Shown: positions 18,843 through 28,641, counted from the stretch's first letter. The stretch: 64,000 nt of DNA from Streptomyces hokutonensis (GCF_000376565.1 NZ_BARG01000083.1:1-64000); one strand, 5' to 3'. The notes: generated by a model from the sequence alone, not told the origin. Numbers and translations are program-made.

Positions 18843-19916
18843 ATGTCTGAGAGTCCCGCTTCCGGTGCCTCCTACGCGGCTGCCGGTGTCGACATCGACG
18901 CCGGCGACCGCGCCGTAGAACTCATGAAGGAGTGGGTGAAGAAGACCCAGCGCCCCGAGGTCCTCGGCGGCCTCGGCGGCTTCGCCGGGCTCTTCGACGC
19001 CTCCGCCCTCAAGCGGTTCGAGCGCCCCCTGCTCGCCTCCGCCACGGACGGCGTCGGCACGAAGGTCGACATCGCCCGCCGCCTCGGCGTCTACGACACG
19101 ATCGGCCACGACCTGGTCGCGATGGTCATGGACGACATCGTGGTGTGCGGCGCGGAGCCGCTCTTCATGACCGACTACATCTGCGTCGGCAAGGTGCACC
19201 CCGAGCGTGTCGCGGCCATCGTCAAGGGCATCGCCGAGGGCTGTGTGCTGGCGGGCTGCGCCCTGGTGGGCGGCGAGACCGCCGAACACCCCGGTCTGCT
19301 CGGCCCGGACGACTTCGACGTCGCCGGCGCCGGTACGGGCGTCGTGGAGGCCGACCGGCTGCTCGGCGCGGATCGCATCCGCACGGGTGACGCGGTCATC
19401 GCCATGGCCGCCTCCGGACTTCACTCGAACGGGTACTCGCTCGTCCGGCATGTGCTGCTCGACCGGGCCGGCCTGGACCTGGAGGCGCGGATCGACGAAC
19501 TCGGCCGCACCCTCGGCGAGGAACTCCTCGTGCCCACGAAGATCTACTCGCTGGACTGCCTCGCGCTGACCCGTACGACCGACGTGCACGCCTTCTCGCA
19601 CGTCACCGGCGGCGGACTGGCCGCGAACCTCGCCCGGGTGATCCCGGACGGCCTGCACGCCGTCGTGGACCGCTCCACCTGGACCCCGGCGCCGATCTTC
19701 GACCTCGTCGGGAAGACGGGCCGGGTCGAGCGCCTGGAGCTGGAGAAGACCCTGAACATGGGCGTCGGCATGATCGCGATCGTGCCCGAGGAGTCGGCGG
19801 ACGTGGCCCTGGAGACCCTGGCCGACCGCGGGGTCGAGGCATGGGTCGCCGGCGAGATCACCGAGCGCGGCGACCACGCGACGGGCGCGGCCATGGTCGG
19901 CACGTATTTGATCTAA
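18843..19916 (+). CDS. purM: Phosphoribosylformylglycinamidine cyclo-ligase (AIR synthetase)
   Basis: PurM closes the imidazole ring, converting FGAM to AIR. The 357-residue product has the ATP-binding ATDGVGTKVDIA segment (about residues 61-72), GHDLVAMVMDDIVVCGAEP, and the C-terminal HVTGGGLAANLARV. It follows purF by 33 nt and is followed by a terminator shared with the convergent DUF3073 gene. Confidence 0.97.
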   Translation: MSESPASGASYAAAGVDIDAGDRAVELMKEWVKKTQRPEVLGGLGGFAGLFDASALKRFERPLLASATDGVGTKVDIARRLGVYDTIGHDLVAMVMDDIVVCGAEPLFMTDYICVGKVHPERVAAIVKGIAEGCVLAGCALVGGETAEHPGLLGPDDFDVAGAGTGVVEADRLLGADRIRTGDAVIAMAASGLHSNGYSLVRHVLLDRAGLDLEARIDELGRTLGEELLVPTKIYSLDCLALTRTTDVHAFSHVTGGGLAANLARVIPDGLHAVVDRSTWTPAPIFDLVGKTGRVERLELEKTLNMGVGMIAIVPEESADVALETLADRGVEAWVAGEITERGDHATGAAMVGTYLI

Positions 19917-19964
19917 AGCGCCGCGGTCTGATCACAGCGGCCGCCTGCCGAACGGCAGCACAAA

Positions 19965-19996
19965 ACCCGGTCCGGCGGTGTTGCCCCGGACCGGGT
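19965..19996. terminator. Bidirectional terminator between purM and the DUF3073 gene
   Basis: An 11-bp perfect stem (ACCCGGTCCGG / CCGGACCGGGT) with a 10-nt loop; the AAAA on the left provides a U-tract for minus-strand transcripts. Confidence 0.8.
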
Positions 19997-20045
19997 GAGG
20001 TGCAGTTGTTCCGGATATGCGGAAACTGCGAGGGACGCTGTTGCG

Positions 20046-20303
20046 TCAAGCGCCTCGACGTTGCGACTGAGGACCGGACTCGTCGTCCTCGTCCTCATCG
20101 TCGTCGTTATAGAGATCCGCGTACTGAGCGTACGGGTCGTCTTCTTCCTCGTCGTCGTCCTCGAACGGCTCGCCATTCGGCGGCTGGCTCGAAGTCGAAG
20201 CGCCCAGCTCATTGGCCAGACGCGAGAGGTCAGTCCCGCCGCTGCTGTACTTCAGCTGGCGGGCGACCTTCGTCTGCTTGGCCTTTGCCCGGCCGCGCCC
20301 CAT
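20046..20303 (-). CDS. DUF3073 family protein
   Basis: An 85-residue protein beginning MGRGRAKAKQTKVARQLKYS, the hallmark of actinobacterial DUF3073, followed by a very acidic tail (DDDEEEDDPYAQYADLYNDDDEDED). The basic head and acidic tail suggest nucleic-acid or ribosome contact, but no function is established that I know of. ATG 20303 is chosen because the family starts at MGRG; the frame continues upstream without similarity. Convergent with purM. Confidence 0.88.
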   Translation of the reverse strand: MGRGRAKAKQTKVARQLKYSSGGTDLSRLANELGASTSSQPPNGEPFEDDDEEEDDPYAQYADLYNDDDEDEDDESGPQSQRRGA

Positions 20304-20578
20304 GGCTCGACCCCCTCGGATACGAGGCTCGGTGGCCTCAGAGTCTTGACACGCGTTCATGATCTGGAACGGACTCTCCGTGGAGAGACCGGTCCGTAGG
20401 GCTTCCACGGTACCTGAGCCCGCGCCCATACGGTACGTCGCCCGCAGCACGTGCCGGGCCACAGGACCCGCGAGGTGCCCTGTCCTCGCTGGTCAACCGC
20501 GATTTTAACCACTTCTTGGCAGGCGACCCGCCGACGAACGTGAGAGTTCTCTCGAAGTCTTCGCCGGCGGGTACCGGC

Positions 20579-21670
20579 TCACCTGTTCCGCGAGGCCGCC
20601 TCGTGCATCCGCTGCTCGGCGATCCGGTCGGCCGCAGCGGCCGGCGGAATACCGTCGTCCTTCGCACGTGCGAATATGGCCAGCGTGGTGTCGAAGATCT
20701 TCGCGGCCTTCGCCTTGCACCGCTCGAAGTCGAACCCGTGCAGCTCGTCGGCGACCTGGATCACACCGCCGGCGTTCACCACGTAGTCCGGCGCGTAGAG
20801 GATTCCGCGGTCGGCGAGGTCCTTCTCGACGCCCGGGTGCTCCAGCTGGTTGTTGGCCGCGCCGCACACGACCCTGGCGGTCAGCACCGGCACGGTCTCG
20901 TCGTTCAGGGCACCGCCGAGCGCGCAGGGGGCGTAGATGTCCAGCCCCTCGACCCGGATCAGCGCCTCGGTGTCCGCGACGGCCCGCACCCCGGCCGGGT
21001 GCTTGTCGAGGATCCGTCGTACGGACTCCTCGCGCACATCGGTGATCACGACCTCGGCGCCCTCGTCCCGCAGGTGCTCCACCAGGTGGTGCCCGACTTT
21101 GCCGACGCCCGCGATGCCGACCGTACGGCCGCGCAGCGACGGGTCGCCCCACAGGTGCTGGGCGCTGGCCCGCATGCCCTGGAAGACGCCGAAGGCGGTC
21201 AGCACGGAGGAGTCGCCCGCGCCGCCGTTCTCCGGCGAGCGCCCGGTCGTCCAGCGGCACTCGCGCGCGACGACGTCCATGTCGGCGACATACGTGCCGA
21301 CGTCGCACGCGGTGACATAGCGCCCGCCCAGCGAGGCCACGAACCGGCCGTAGGCGAGCAGGAGTTCCTCGGTCTTGTCGCGCTCCGGGTCGCCGATGAT
21401 CACGGCCTTCCCGCCGCCGTGGTCCAGGCCGGCCATGGCGTTCTTGTACGACATCCCGCGGGCGAGGTTGAGCGCGTCGGCGACGGCGTCGGCCTCGCTC
21501 GCGTAGGGGTAGAAGCGCGTGCCGCCCAGAGCGGGGCCCAGCGCGGTGTTGTGGATGGCGATGACGGCCTTGAGGCCGCTGGCCCGGTCCTGGCAGAGCA
21601 CGACTTGCTCATGACCGCCCTGGTCCGAGTGGAACAGGGTGTGCAGGACGCCGTTGTCTACGTCGGTCAC
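20579..21670 (-). CDS. vdh: Valine (branched-chain amino acid) dehydrogenase
   Basis: The 363-residue Glu/Leu/Phe/Val dehydrogenase oxidatively deaminates valine and other branched-chain amino acids, feeding acyl-CoA precursors. The catalytic lysine lies in MAGLDHGGGKAVIIG (about residue 90) and the Rossmann motif is GVGKVGHHL (about 187-195). The GTG start at 21670 gives the VTDVDNGVLHTLFHSD N-terminus I recall for Streptomyces Vdh, and the vdh position between DUF3073 and bldC agrees. The 222-nt divergent gap to the next gene holds its promoter. Confidence 0.94.
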   Translation of the reverse strand: MTDVDNGVLHTLFHSDQGGHEQVVLCQDRASGLKAVIAIHNTALGPALGGTRFYPYASEADAVADALNLARGMSYKNAMAGLDHGGGKAVIIGDPERDKTEELLLAYGRFVASLGGRYVTACDVGTYVADMDVVARECRWTTGRSPENGGAGDSSVLTAFGVFQGMRASAQHLWGDPSLRGRTVGIAGVGKVGHHLVEHLRDEGAEVVITDVREESVRRILDKHPAGVRAVADTEALIRVEGLDIYAPCALGGALNDETVPVLTARVVCGAANNQLEHPGVEKDLADRGILYAPDYVVNAGGVIQVADELHGFDFERCKAKAAKIFDTTLAIFARAKDDGIPPAAAADRIAEQRMHEAASRNR

Positions 21671-21892
21671 TGTGGTGACTCCTGGGTAAGTGGCGGCGGT
21701 TGGAGACAGGCCCCCGTAGGGGTGGCGGGTGCCGTGGCACGAGCGTAGGGCCTGCGTGTGGCCGCCATCGGTGCAGTGTTCAGGATCACCTACCGAAGGG
21801 GGGTGGCCGTGCGACGATTTGCATAGTTTTCCCGCCCGTTTGTGAGCGGGTTCCGAAGGTTTTCCTGACGGTCGGCGGGGGAGGGAGCAGGC

Positions 21893-22738
21893 GTGCCCAA
21901 GAAGGTGTCCTCGGTGATCGTCCCGTACGCGACCTATCTGCGGGTCTACGAGCCGCTGGCCGCTTTCCCGGAGCCGGAGCGCGGCCACTGGGCGCGCTAC
22001 GCCCGCCGGCCCGACCGTCCCTCGTACCAGGACGAACTCCGCCGCGCGCTGGCCGACTTGCTGCCCCTCCCGCCGGTCGCGGTGCCGGTGCACGAGAGCG
22101 CCGACGCCTTCGTGGTGGAGGTCGACGGCGTGGTCTGCGTCTGCCCCTGGCGCACCCGGCTGCGCGGCTGGCAGGCCCTGGGAGACCTCGCGGAGGAACT
22201 TCCGCCGTCGGTCCTGGACGCCGTACTGCCGCCGCTCGTACGGCACCAGGCCACCCAGGACTACGAGCGCTGGCTGGCCCGCAACCCGGACGCCCGGCCG
22301 TGGATCCGGACGGCGACCTGGCAGGTGCCGCTGAACTGGTTCGTGCTCGTCGGGGACGAGGAGCGCCGCTACGACAAGGCGTCCGGGGACGATCCGCCGA
22401 TGCTGCGCTATCGGACGCCGATGGTGCAGGCGCGGCGGCGCACGGCGCGGGCGCTGCGGACCCTGAAGGACGCGATCGACGACGGGCCGCTGATCGACGG
22501 TCTGGTGGACGTGGGGCGCTGGCTGGAGGAGTTCCATCCGCGTTCGCTGGTGGAACTGGACTACGGCGGGCTGGTGCACGTCCTGCCGGCCGGCGAGCTG
22601 GAGGACGACCACTCGGCGGCGGACGTGGCCGCGGGCATCGAGGCGCTGCGGACCGGGGACGGGGCGGCGGCGGGCGAGGCGTACGGGCGGCTCGTGGAGC
22701 GGTGGCGGTCGGTCCGGGACCGGCGTTCGGCGAACTGA
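21893..22738 (+). CDS. Conserved actinobacterial protein of unknown function
   Basis: A 281-residue soluble protein rich in Arg, Glu and Trp (KVSSVIVPYATYLRVYEP near the start). No membrane segment, signal peptide or catalytic motif is visible. Its conserved place between vdh and bldC supports a real Streptomyces gene. GTG 21893 follows GGGGAGGGAG with good spacing. Divergent from vdh. I do not recognise a function. Confidence 0.8.
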   Translation: MPKKVSSVIVPYATYLRVYEPLAAFPEPERGHWARYARRPDRPSYQDELRRALADLLPLPPVAVPVHESADAFVVEVDGVVCVCPWRTRLRGWQALGDLAEELPPSVLDAVLPPLVRHQATQDYERWLARNPDARPWIRTATWQVPLNWFVLVGDEERRYDKASGDDPPMLRYRTPMVQARRRTARALRTLKDAIDDGPLIDGLVDVGRWLEEFHPRSLVELDYGGLVHVLPAGELEDDHSAADVAAGIEALRTGDGAAAGEAYGRLVERWRSVRDRRSAN

Positions 22739-22975
22739 CGCCCGGGCCGACGAGGCTGACACCTTCGAACAAGTGCGCATAGGATTCTTACGGTTCGTCA
22801 ACACGGGACGTAGGTCCCGATCCGGACGATTGATGTCAAGGGTGACGGATCGCACGTGCAGATCCCTTGCGCCCCTTGCCCGCCCTCATGCCAAAATAGG
22901 ACAAGGAGTCCGGGGAGGACTCTGTCCGTCCCGTTGTGGGCGGAATCTCAGCATTGCGTGCTTTGGGGGGTCTCG

Positions 22976-23116
22976 ATGACTCCTGATCATCCTGTGACTG
23001 ATCGTCACAGTGGTGTGACTGTCCGTTATGGCATGGTCCATCGGCTTCCGTCGCTGATGGACACCTGGGATGGCAATTCCGTCGGTTTGGCCGTAGCGGT
23101 TGGACAGATGGTGTAG
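22976..23116 (+). CDS. Possible 46-residue small protein upstream of bldC
   Basis: ATG 22976 follows GGGGGG at good spacing and opens a 46-codon frame (MTPDHPVTDRHSGVTVRYGM to AVGQMV) ending TAG 133 nt before bldC. Codon use is less GC-biased than neighbours, so it may be a poorly expressed small gene or a leader peptide of bldC. I recognise no family. Confidence 0.35.
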   Translation: MTPDHPVTDRHSGVTVRYGMVHRLPSLMDTWDGNSVGLAVAVGQMV

Positions 23117-23249
23117 TTGTAGTGCCGAGGACATGCCGTTCGTCCTATAACCGACTCGACTCGCGTCCGCCATTTCGGGCAACGCGGGTCAAGGTGCAGA
23201 ATTTAGAGGAAAGAACCGAGAAGGTTCGGTTCTCCCGAGGAGGCCGCTC

Positions 23250-23456
23250 ATGACCGCTCGCACCCCTGATGCCGAGCCGCTGCTGACCCCGGCTGAGGTC
23301 GCCACGATGTTCCGTGTTGACCCCAAGACGGTCACGCGGTGGGCGAAGGCCGGCAAGCTCACTTCGATTCGCACGCTCGGCGGACACCGCCGTTACCGCG
23401 AGGCGGAGGTCCGTGCACTGCTCGCGGGCATTCCGCAGCAGCGCAGCGAAGCCTGA
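23250..23456 (+). CDS. bldC: Developmental regulator BldC (MerR-type DNA-binding protein)
   Basis: A 68-residue protein made almost wholly of a MerR-like winged helix-turn-helix: LLTPAEVATMFRVDPKTVTR, then WAKAGKLTSIRTLGGHRRYR. BldC binds DNA as head-to-tail oligomers and holds back entry into development in Streptomyces. Length, sequence and the hrpA neighbour agree with bldC. GGAGG lies 9 nt before the ATG. A hairpin terminator lies 136 nt downstream. Confidence 0.97.
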   Translation: MTARTPDAEPLLTPAEVATMFRVDPKTVTRWAKAGKLTSIRTLGGHRRYREAEVRALLAGIPQQRSEA

Positions 23457-23591
23457 CCAACTGAATAAGGGCGAAACGGCTGGTCCCCCAACCGGTCAAG
23501 CGCCCGACAGCACAGCTCCAAGCGACGCGGGTTCTGCCCCAACAGGGCCCACGCCCAACGCTCTTAGACATGTGAACACAGGGTGCGTCGT

Positions 23592-23632
23592 AGATCGCGC
23601 TGGACTCCGCCGGGTCCAGCGCGATCTTTTTT
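23592..23632 (+). terminator. Rho-independent terminator downstream of bldC
   Basis: A 12-bp perfect stem (GATCGCGCTGGA / TCCAGCGCGATC) with a 10-nt loop is followed by TTTTTT, a textbook terminator and rare in such GC-rich DNA. Confidence 0.9.
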
Positions 23633-24140
23633 GTGCCTGGTCGTGGCTCCGTGCGCGCCTCACGAGGGGTCCTGTGAGGGACCTTGTCGGAGTCTGGGGA
23701 GGGCTGTCGGATCTCCTGTGGACCATCGCTCACAGGGGTGCAATTGCACATATTAAATTGACCAGTTGTAGGTGAGTCTTAAGTTCCACCGTTTCAAAAA
23801 CTTATGCGGTGACACCCGTCACATGCCAGAGGACTTGTTGCCCATGGTCTATGTGCGCTAGGGGAGTTGGTCCGGTGGATCGTCCTGGGGCTCCGGTGAC
23901 GGAGGGGAGTCCAGGGCCAGCCGCAGCAGTCGGTGGCAGATCGGACAGTGCCGGGTCACATGGCGGTAGGAACTGGCGGCCGACAGATGCGCACGGAGCA
24001 GAGCCCGCGTCTCACGCCTGACCGAAGCCGCCATACGCCACCTCCAGTGGCCCTGCGGGAACGGGGCCTGGTTTCTGGGTACCGGGCGCCTGCGGCGGCG
24101 TCAAGGGGGCCGTCTGCGCCGGGCGCCGTCGCTGGGGGTG
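23633..24140. other. Non-coding stretch
   Basis: No gene, RNA or regular repeat could be supported in this roughly 500-nt stretch. It is noticeably AT-richer near 23740-23800 and then returns to high GC. Confidence 0.5.
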
Positions 24141-24225
24141 CCGTCCCTGGGGGCTCCGCCCCCAGACCCCCATCGGCCCTGAAGGGGCCTCGTCCTCAAA
24201 CGCCGGACGGGCTGGATGAAGCCGG
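24141..24225. repeat. Streptomyces intergenic palindromic repeat (REP-like)
   Basis: The stretch contains CTGGGGGCTCCGCCCCCAG (a perfect stem) and CCTCGTCCTCAAACGCCGGA followed by CGGGCTG. I recognise this combination as a widespread intergenic repeat in Streptomyces genomes. Function unknown; may act as a terminator or mRNA-end stabiliser. Confidence 0.6.
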
Positions 24226-24312
24226 CCGGTGCCGATACGCCGCCGCGTGTGCACGAAAAACCCACCCCCCGAAGGAAGTGGGTCTCGTTCACTGGCGACG
24301 GAGACACGAATA

Positions 24313-24520
24313 AGGCCCGCGTCTCCGGAGAGGTGCGGGCCCTGGTCGTTCACTGCGGTCCTGACGGGATTTGCTGTACCCGATTGCGGCTGCGCCGCGG
24401 GCGCGGCTTCCACCTCGACAGGGCGGCGAGCGCGGTTGGTGTCGGCGGGGGTACGAGTGAGGCCCGCGTCTCCGGAGAGGTGCGGGCCCTGGTCGTTCAC
24501 TGCGGTCCTGACGGGATTTG
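24313..24520. repeat. 61-bp direct repeat including the 3' part of tRNA-Asp, with a decayed tRNA copy between
   Basis: Bases 24313-24373 and 24460-24520 are identical 61-mers at a 147-bp offset. Each holds a hairpin (GGCCCGC ... GCGGGCC) that would terminate the minus-strand tRNA, plus the acceptor and part of the T-arm of tRNA-Asp. In the left copy the tRNA similarity then breaks at a ~25-nt insertion and resumes as CCACCTCGACAGGGCGGCGA, a mutated anticodon arm, before fading. It is a tRNA-Asp pseudogene formed by duplication, or a scar of recombination at the tRNA. Confidence 0.75.
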
Positions 24521-24577
24521 AACCCGCGGCCTCCACCTTGACAGGGTGGCGAGCACTCCAAGCTGCTCCACAGGACC
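24503..24577 (-). tRNA. tRNA-Asp (anticodon GTC)
   Basis: Intact cloverleaf on the minus strand: acceptor GGTCCTG/CAGGACC, anticodon loop CTGTCAA (GTC) and T-loop TTCAAAT. CCA is not encoded. It differs from the tRNA-Asp at 29197-29271 by a single base in the D-loop region. Confidence 0.96.
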
Positions 24578-24672
24578 TGGTTTCGCGGCACTTGATGGTG
24601 CGTTGTGCTGCGAGACGAGACTGTACAGGAGGGTGGCCCGCCTGGTCGAACTCACCCTGTGTGCAGGTGCTG

Positions 24673-27600
24673 TTACGGCGCGGCGGCGTCGATGGCCTTC
24701 ACGATCCGCTTGTCGGAGACCGGGTACGCCGTGCCCAGCGCGTGGGCGAAATAGCTGACCCGGAGCTCCTCGATCATCCAGCGGATGTCACGGACGGAGG
24801 AGGGGACCGGGCGGCCCTGCGGGAGTTGTTCCAGGAGCCAGGCGTACTCGTCCTGCATCTCGTGGACCTTCTCCATGCGTGTGGTGTCCCGCTGGACGCC
24901 TGTCGGCATCTGCTGGAGACGGCGGTCCGCGGCCACCAAGTAGCGCATCAGGTCAGGCAGGCGACGTATCCCGGCCGCCGTCACGAACCCGGGCTTCACG
25001 AGGGCGTCCAGCTGCGCGCGTACGTCCGCGAGGTTCGGGAGGAGGGCCGGGCTGTTCGCGGCCTTCAGACGGCGCTCACAGGCCTGCCAGGCGGCCAGCA
25101 CCTGTTGGACCTGGCTCACGGCCCGGACCGTCGTGTCGACGATCTCCGCGCGCACCCGCTCGTACAGCTTCCGGTACGACTCCTCGTCCCACGCCGGCCC
25201 GCCGAAGTCACCGATGAGTTTGTCGGCCGCCGCGAGCGCGCAGTCGTCGAACAGCGCCTGGATCGAACCGTGCGGATTCGCGGACAGCGCGAGCTTCTGC
25301 GCGTTGGTCAGCTTTTCGGAAGCGAACTTCGCTGGATTGACCGGGATGTTGCGGACGATCAGCCGCCGCGTGCCCTTCCACATCGCCTCGGCCTGCTCGG
25401 CCTCCGTGTCGAAGAGCCGTACGGAGACGGTGTCGCCGTCGTCGACCAGGGCTGGATACGCCTTCACCGGCTGGCCCGCCCGGCGGGTCTCGAAGACGCG
25501 CGACAGCGTGCCGATCGACCAGTCGGTGAGGCCCTTCCGCTCCAGGGACTCCCCGCCCTCGCGCTCCGCGGTCGCCGCGGCCGCCTGCGAGATCGCCTGC
25601 CGTGCCTTCGGCTTCAGCCGGAGCTTCAACGCCTCCAGGTTCTTGTCCTCGGCGATCTTCCGGCGCCGCTCGTCGACGATCCGGAAGGTGATGAGGAGGT
25701 GGTCCGGGACCTTTGACCAGTCGAAGTCGTCGGCCGTGAAGGGGACTCCGACCATCCGCTTCAGCTCGCGGGCCATGGTGGTGGTCAGGGGCTCCTGGAG
25801 GGGGACCGCTTGGCTGAGGAAGCGTTGGGCGAAGTTCGGTGCCGGTACGTAGTTGCGGCGGATCGGCTTCGGGAGGGAGCGGATCAGCTCCGTCACGACC
25901 TCCTCCCGCAGGCCCGGGATCTGCCAGTCGAAGCCCTCGTCGGTGACCTGGTTGAGGACGTGCAGCGGGATGTGGACCGTGACACCGTCCGCGTCCGCGC
26001 CCGGCTCGAACTGGTACGTCACCCGGAACTTGAGCGGCCCCTGCCGCCACGAGTCCGGATAGTCGTCCTTGCTGATGTCGCCCGCGCGCTCGTTGATGAG
26101 CATCGAGCGCTCGAAGTCGAGGAGTTCGGGCTCCTCATGGCGCTTGTGCTTCCACCACGAGTCGAAGTGGGCGCCGGAAACGACGTGTGCGGGGACCCGC
26201 TGGTCGTAGAAGTCGTAGAGCGTCTCGTCGTCGACCAGGATGTCCCGGCGCCTGGCGCGATGCTCCAGCTCCTCCACCTCGGTGAGGAGTTTGCGGTTGT
26301 CCGCGAAGAACTTGTGGTGCGTGCGCCAGTCGCCCTCGACGAGTGCGTTGCGGATGAAGAGTTCGCGGCTCGCCTCCGGGTCGATGCGGCCGTAGTTGAC
26401 CTTGCGCTGCGCGATGATCGGGACGCCGTAGAGCGTGACCTTCTCGAAGGCCATCACGGCCGCCTGGTCCTTCTCCCAATGCGGTTCGCTGTACGTCCGC
26501 TTGAGGAGATGGCCGGCGAGCGGCTCGACCCACTCGGGCTCGATCTTGGCGTTGACGCGTGCCCAGAGGCGCGAAGTCTCCACCAGTTCCGCCGACATGA
26601 CGAAACGCGGCGTCTTCTTGAAGAGGGCCGAACCCGGGAAGATCGCGAACTTGGCGCTGCGGGCGCCGAGATACTCGTTCTTCGCGCCGTCCTTCACGTC
26701 CTTCATGCCGATGTGGGAGAGCAGTCCCGCGAGGAGGGAGACGTGGACGCTCTGCTCGGCCGCGTCCTCCTCGTTGAACTGGATGCCCATCTGCTTGGCC
26801 ACCGTACGGAGTTGGCTGTAGATGTCCTGCCACTCGCGGATGCGGAGGAAGTTCAGGTACTCCTGCTTGCACATCCGGCGGAAGGCGGAGGAGCCCCGCT
26901 CCTTCTGCTGCTCGCGGATGTACCGCCACATGTTCAGGAAGGCCAGGAAGTCGCTCGTCTCGTCCCGGAAACGGGCGTGCTGCTGATCGGCCTGCGTCTG
27001 CTTCTCGGCGGGGCGTTCGCGCGGGTCCTGGATGGAGAGCGCGGCGGCGATCACCATGACCTCGCGGACACAGCCGTTCTTGTCGGCCTCCAGGACCATG
27101 CGGGCCAGCCGCGGGTCCACGGGCAGTTGGGCGAGCTTGCGGCCGGTCTGCGTGAGCCGCTTCCGGGGGTCCTTCTCAGCCGGGTCCAACGCGCCCAGTT
27201 CCTGGAGGAGTTGGACACCGTCACGGATGTTGCGGTGGTCCGGCGGGTCGATGAACGGGAACTTCTCGATCTCGCCGAGGCCGGCCGCGGTCATCTGGAG
27301 GATGACGGAGGCGAGGTTCGTACGGAGGATCTCGGCGTCCGTGAACTCCGGGCGGGCGAGGAAGTCGTCCTCGGAGTAGAGCCGGATGCAGATGCCGTCC
27401 GACGTACGGCCGCAACGGCCCTTGCGCTGATTGGCACTTGCCTGGCTGACCGCCTCGATGGGCAGCCGCTGCACCTTCGTACGGTGGCTGTAGCGGCTGA
27501 TCCGGGCGAAGCCGGGGTCGATGACGTACTTGATGCCCGGGACGGTGAGGGAGGTCTCGGCGACGTTCGTCGCCAGAACGATCCTTCGGCCCGTGTGCTG

Positions 27601-28641
27601 CTGGAACACACGATGCTGCTCGGCGTGCGAGAGCCGGGCGTAGAGGGGGAGGACCTCCGTGAACCGGTAGTTCTTCTTCGTGAGCGCGTCCGCCGTGTCG
27701 CGGATCTCCCGCTCCCCCGAGAGGAAGACCAGGATGTCGCCCTTGCCCTCGCCCTGGAGCTCCTCCACGGCGTCGCAGATCGCGGTGATCTGGTCACGGT
27801 CGGAGTCCTCGGAGTCGTCCTCGAGGAGCGGGCGGTAACGCACCTCCACCGGATACGTCCGGCCGCTCACCTCGATGATCGGGGCCTCGCCGAAGTGCCG
27901 CGAGAAACGCTCCGGGTCGATCGTCGCCGAGGTGATGACGACCTTCAAGTCCGGGCGCTTGGGCAGCAGTTGGGCCAGATAGCCGAGCAGGAAGTCGATG
28001 TTGAGGGACCGCTCGTGGGCCTCGTCGATGATGATCGTGTCGTAGGCGCGCAGTTCGCGGTCGGTCTGGATCTCGGCGAGCAGGATGCCGTCCGTCATCA
28101 GCTTGATGAAGGTCGACTCCTGGTTCACCTGGTCGGTGAAACGGACCTTCCAGCCGACGGCCTCGCCGAGCGGGGTGTCCATCTCCTCCGCGACACGCTC
28201 CGCCACGGTCCGGGCGGCGATACGACGGGGCTGGGTGTGCCCGATCATGCCGCGGACGCCGCGACCGAGTTCGAGACAGATCTTCGGGATCTGGGTCGTC
28301 TTGCCGGAACCGGTCTCACCGGCCACGATCACGACTTGGTGATCACGGATGGCTGCCGCGATGTCGGCCTTCTTCTGGCTGACCGGCAACTGCTCGGGAT
28401 ACGAGATCGCGGGGATACGGCGGCGCCGCTCGGCCATCCGCTCCTCGCCGCGGGCCACCTCGGCCTCGATCTCGGCGAGCACGGCGGCACGGGCCTCCGG
28501 CTTCCGGATCCTGCGCGCGCCTTCGAGCCTGCGCCCGAGCCGGTGCGCGTCGCGCAGGGTCAGCTCGGTCAGGCGGGGGGCGAGATCGCCGAGGGCGGGG
28601 GCGGCGGGAGTGCCGGGGGCGGAGGCGGGGTGCGTAGACAT
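24673..28641 (-). CDS. hrpA: ATP-dependent RNA helicase HrpA (DEAH box)
   Basis: A 1322-residue DEAH helicase of full family length. Walker A GETGSGKT is at residues 108-115, DEAH at 206-209, followed by SAT and the motif VI segment QRKGRCGR. The helicase-associated HA2 and OB-fold domains follow, then the long C-terminal DUF3418 domain typical of bacterial HrpA. In other bacteria HrpA acts on mRNA and stalled ribosomes. It stands alone on the minus strand, facing bldC, with its promoter in the 78-nt gap before 28721. Confidence 0.95.
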   Translation of the reverse strand: MSTHPASAPGTPAAPALGDLAPRLTELTLRDAHRLGRRLEGARRIRKPEARAAVLAEIEAEVARGEERMAERRRRIPAISYPEQLPVSQKKADIAAAIRDHQVVIVAGETGSGKTTQIPKICLELGRGVRGMIGHTQPRRIAARTVAERVAEEMDTPLGEAVGWKVRFTDQVNQESTFIKLMTDGILLAEIQTDRELRAYDTIIIDEAHERSLNIDFLLGYLAQLLPKRPDLKVVITSATIDPERFSRHFGEAPIIEVSGRTYPVEVRYRPLLEDDSEDSDRDQITAICDAVEELQGEGKGDILVFLSGEREIRDTADALTKKNYRFTEVLPLYARLSHAEQHRVFQQHTGRRIVLATNVAETSLTVPGIKYVIDPGFARISRYSHRTKVQRLPIEAVSQASANQRKGRCGRTSDGICIRLYSEDDFLARPEFTDAEILRTNLASVILQMTAAGLGEIEKFPFIDPPDHRNIRDGVQLLQELGALDPAEKDPRKRLTQTGRKLAQLPVDPRLARMVLEADKNGCVREVMVIAAALSIQDPRERPAEKQTQADQQHARFRDETSDFLAFLNMWRYIREQQKERGSSAFRRMCKQEYLNFLRIREWQDIYSQLRTVAKQMGIQFNEEDAAEQSVHVSLLAGLLSHIGMKDVKDGAKNEYLGARSAKFAIFPGSALFKKTPRFVMSAELVETSRLWARVNAKIEPEWVEPLAGHLLKRTYSEPHWEKDQAAVMAFEKVTLYGVPIIAQRKVNYGRIDPEASRELFIRNALVEGDWRTHHKFFADNRKLLTEVEELEHRARRRDILVDDETLYDFYDQRVPAHVVSGAHFDSWWKHKRHEEPELLDFERSMLINERAGDISKDDYPDSWRQGPLKFRVTYQFEPGADADGVTVHIPLHVLNQVTDEGFDWQIPGLREEVVTELIRSLPKPIRRNYVPAPNFAQRFLSQAVPLQEPLTTTMARELKRMVGVPFTADDFDWSKVPDHLLITFRIVDERRRKIAEDKNLEALKLRLKPKARQAISQAAAATAEREGGESLERKGLTDWSIGTLSRVFETRRAGQPVKAYPALVDDGDTVSVRLFDTEAEQAEAMWKGTRRLIVRNIPVNPAKFASEKLTNAQKLALSANPHGSIQALFDDCALAAADKLIGDFGGPAWDEESYRKLYERVRAEIVDTTVRAVSQVQQVLAAWQACERRLKAANSPALLPNLADVRAQLDALVKPGFVTAAGIRRLPDLMRYLVAADRRLQQMPTGVQRDTTRMEKVHEMQDEYAWLLEQLPQGRPVPSSVRDIRWMIEELRVSYFAHALGTAYPVSDKRIVKAIDAAAP

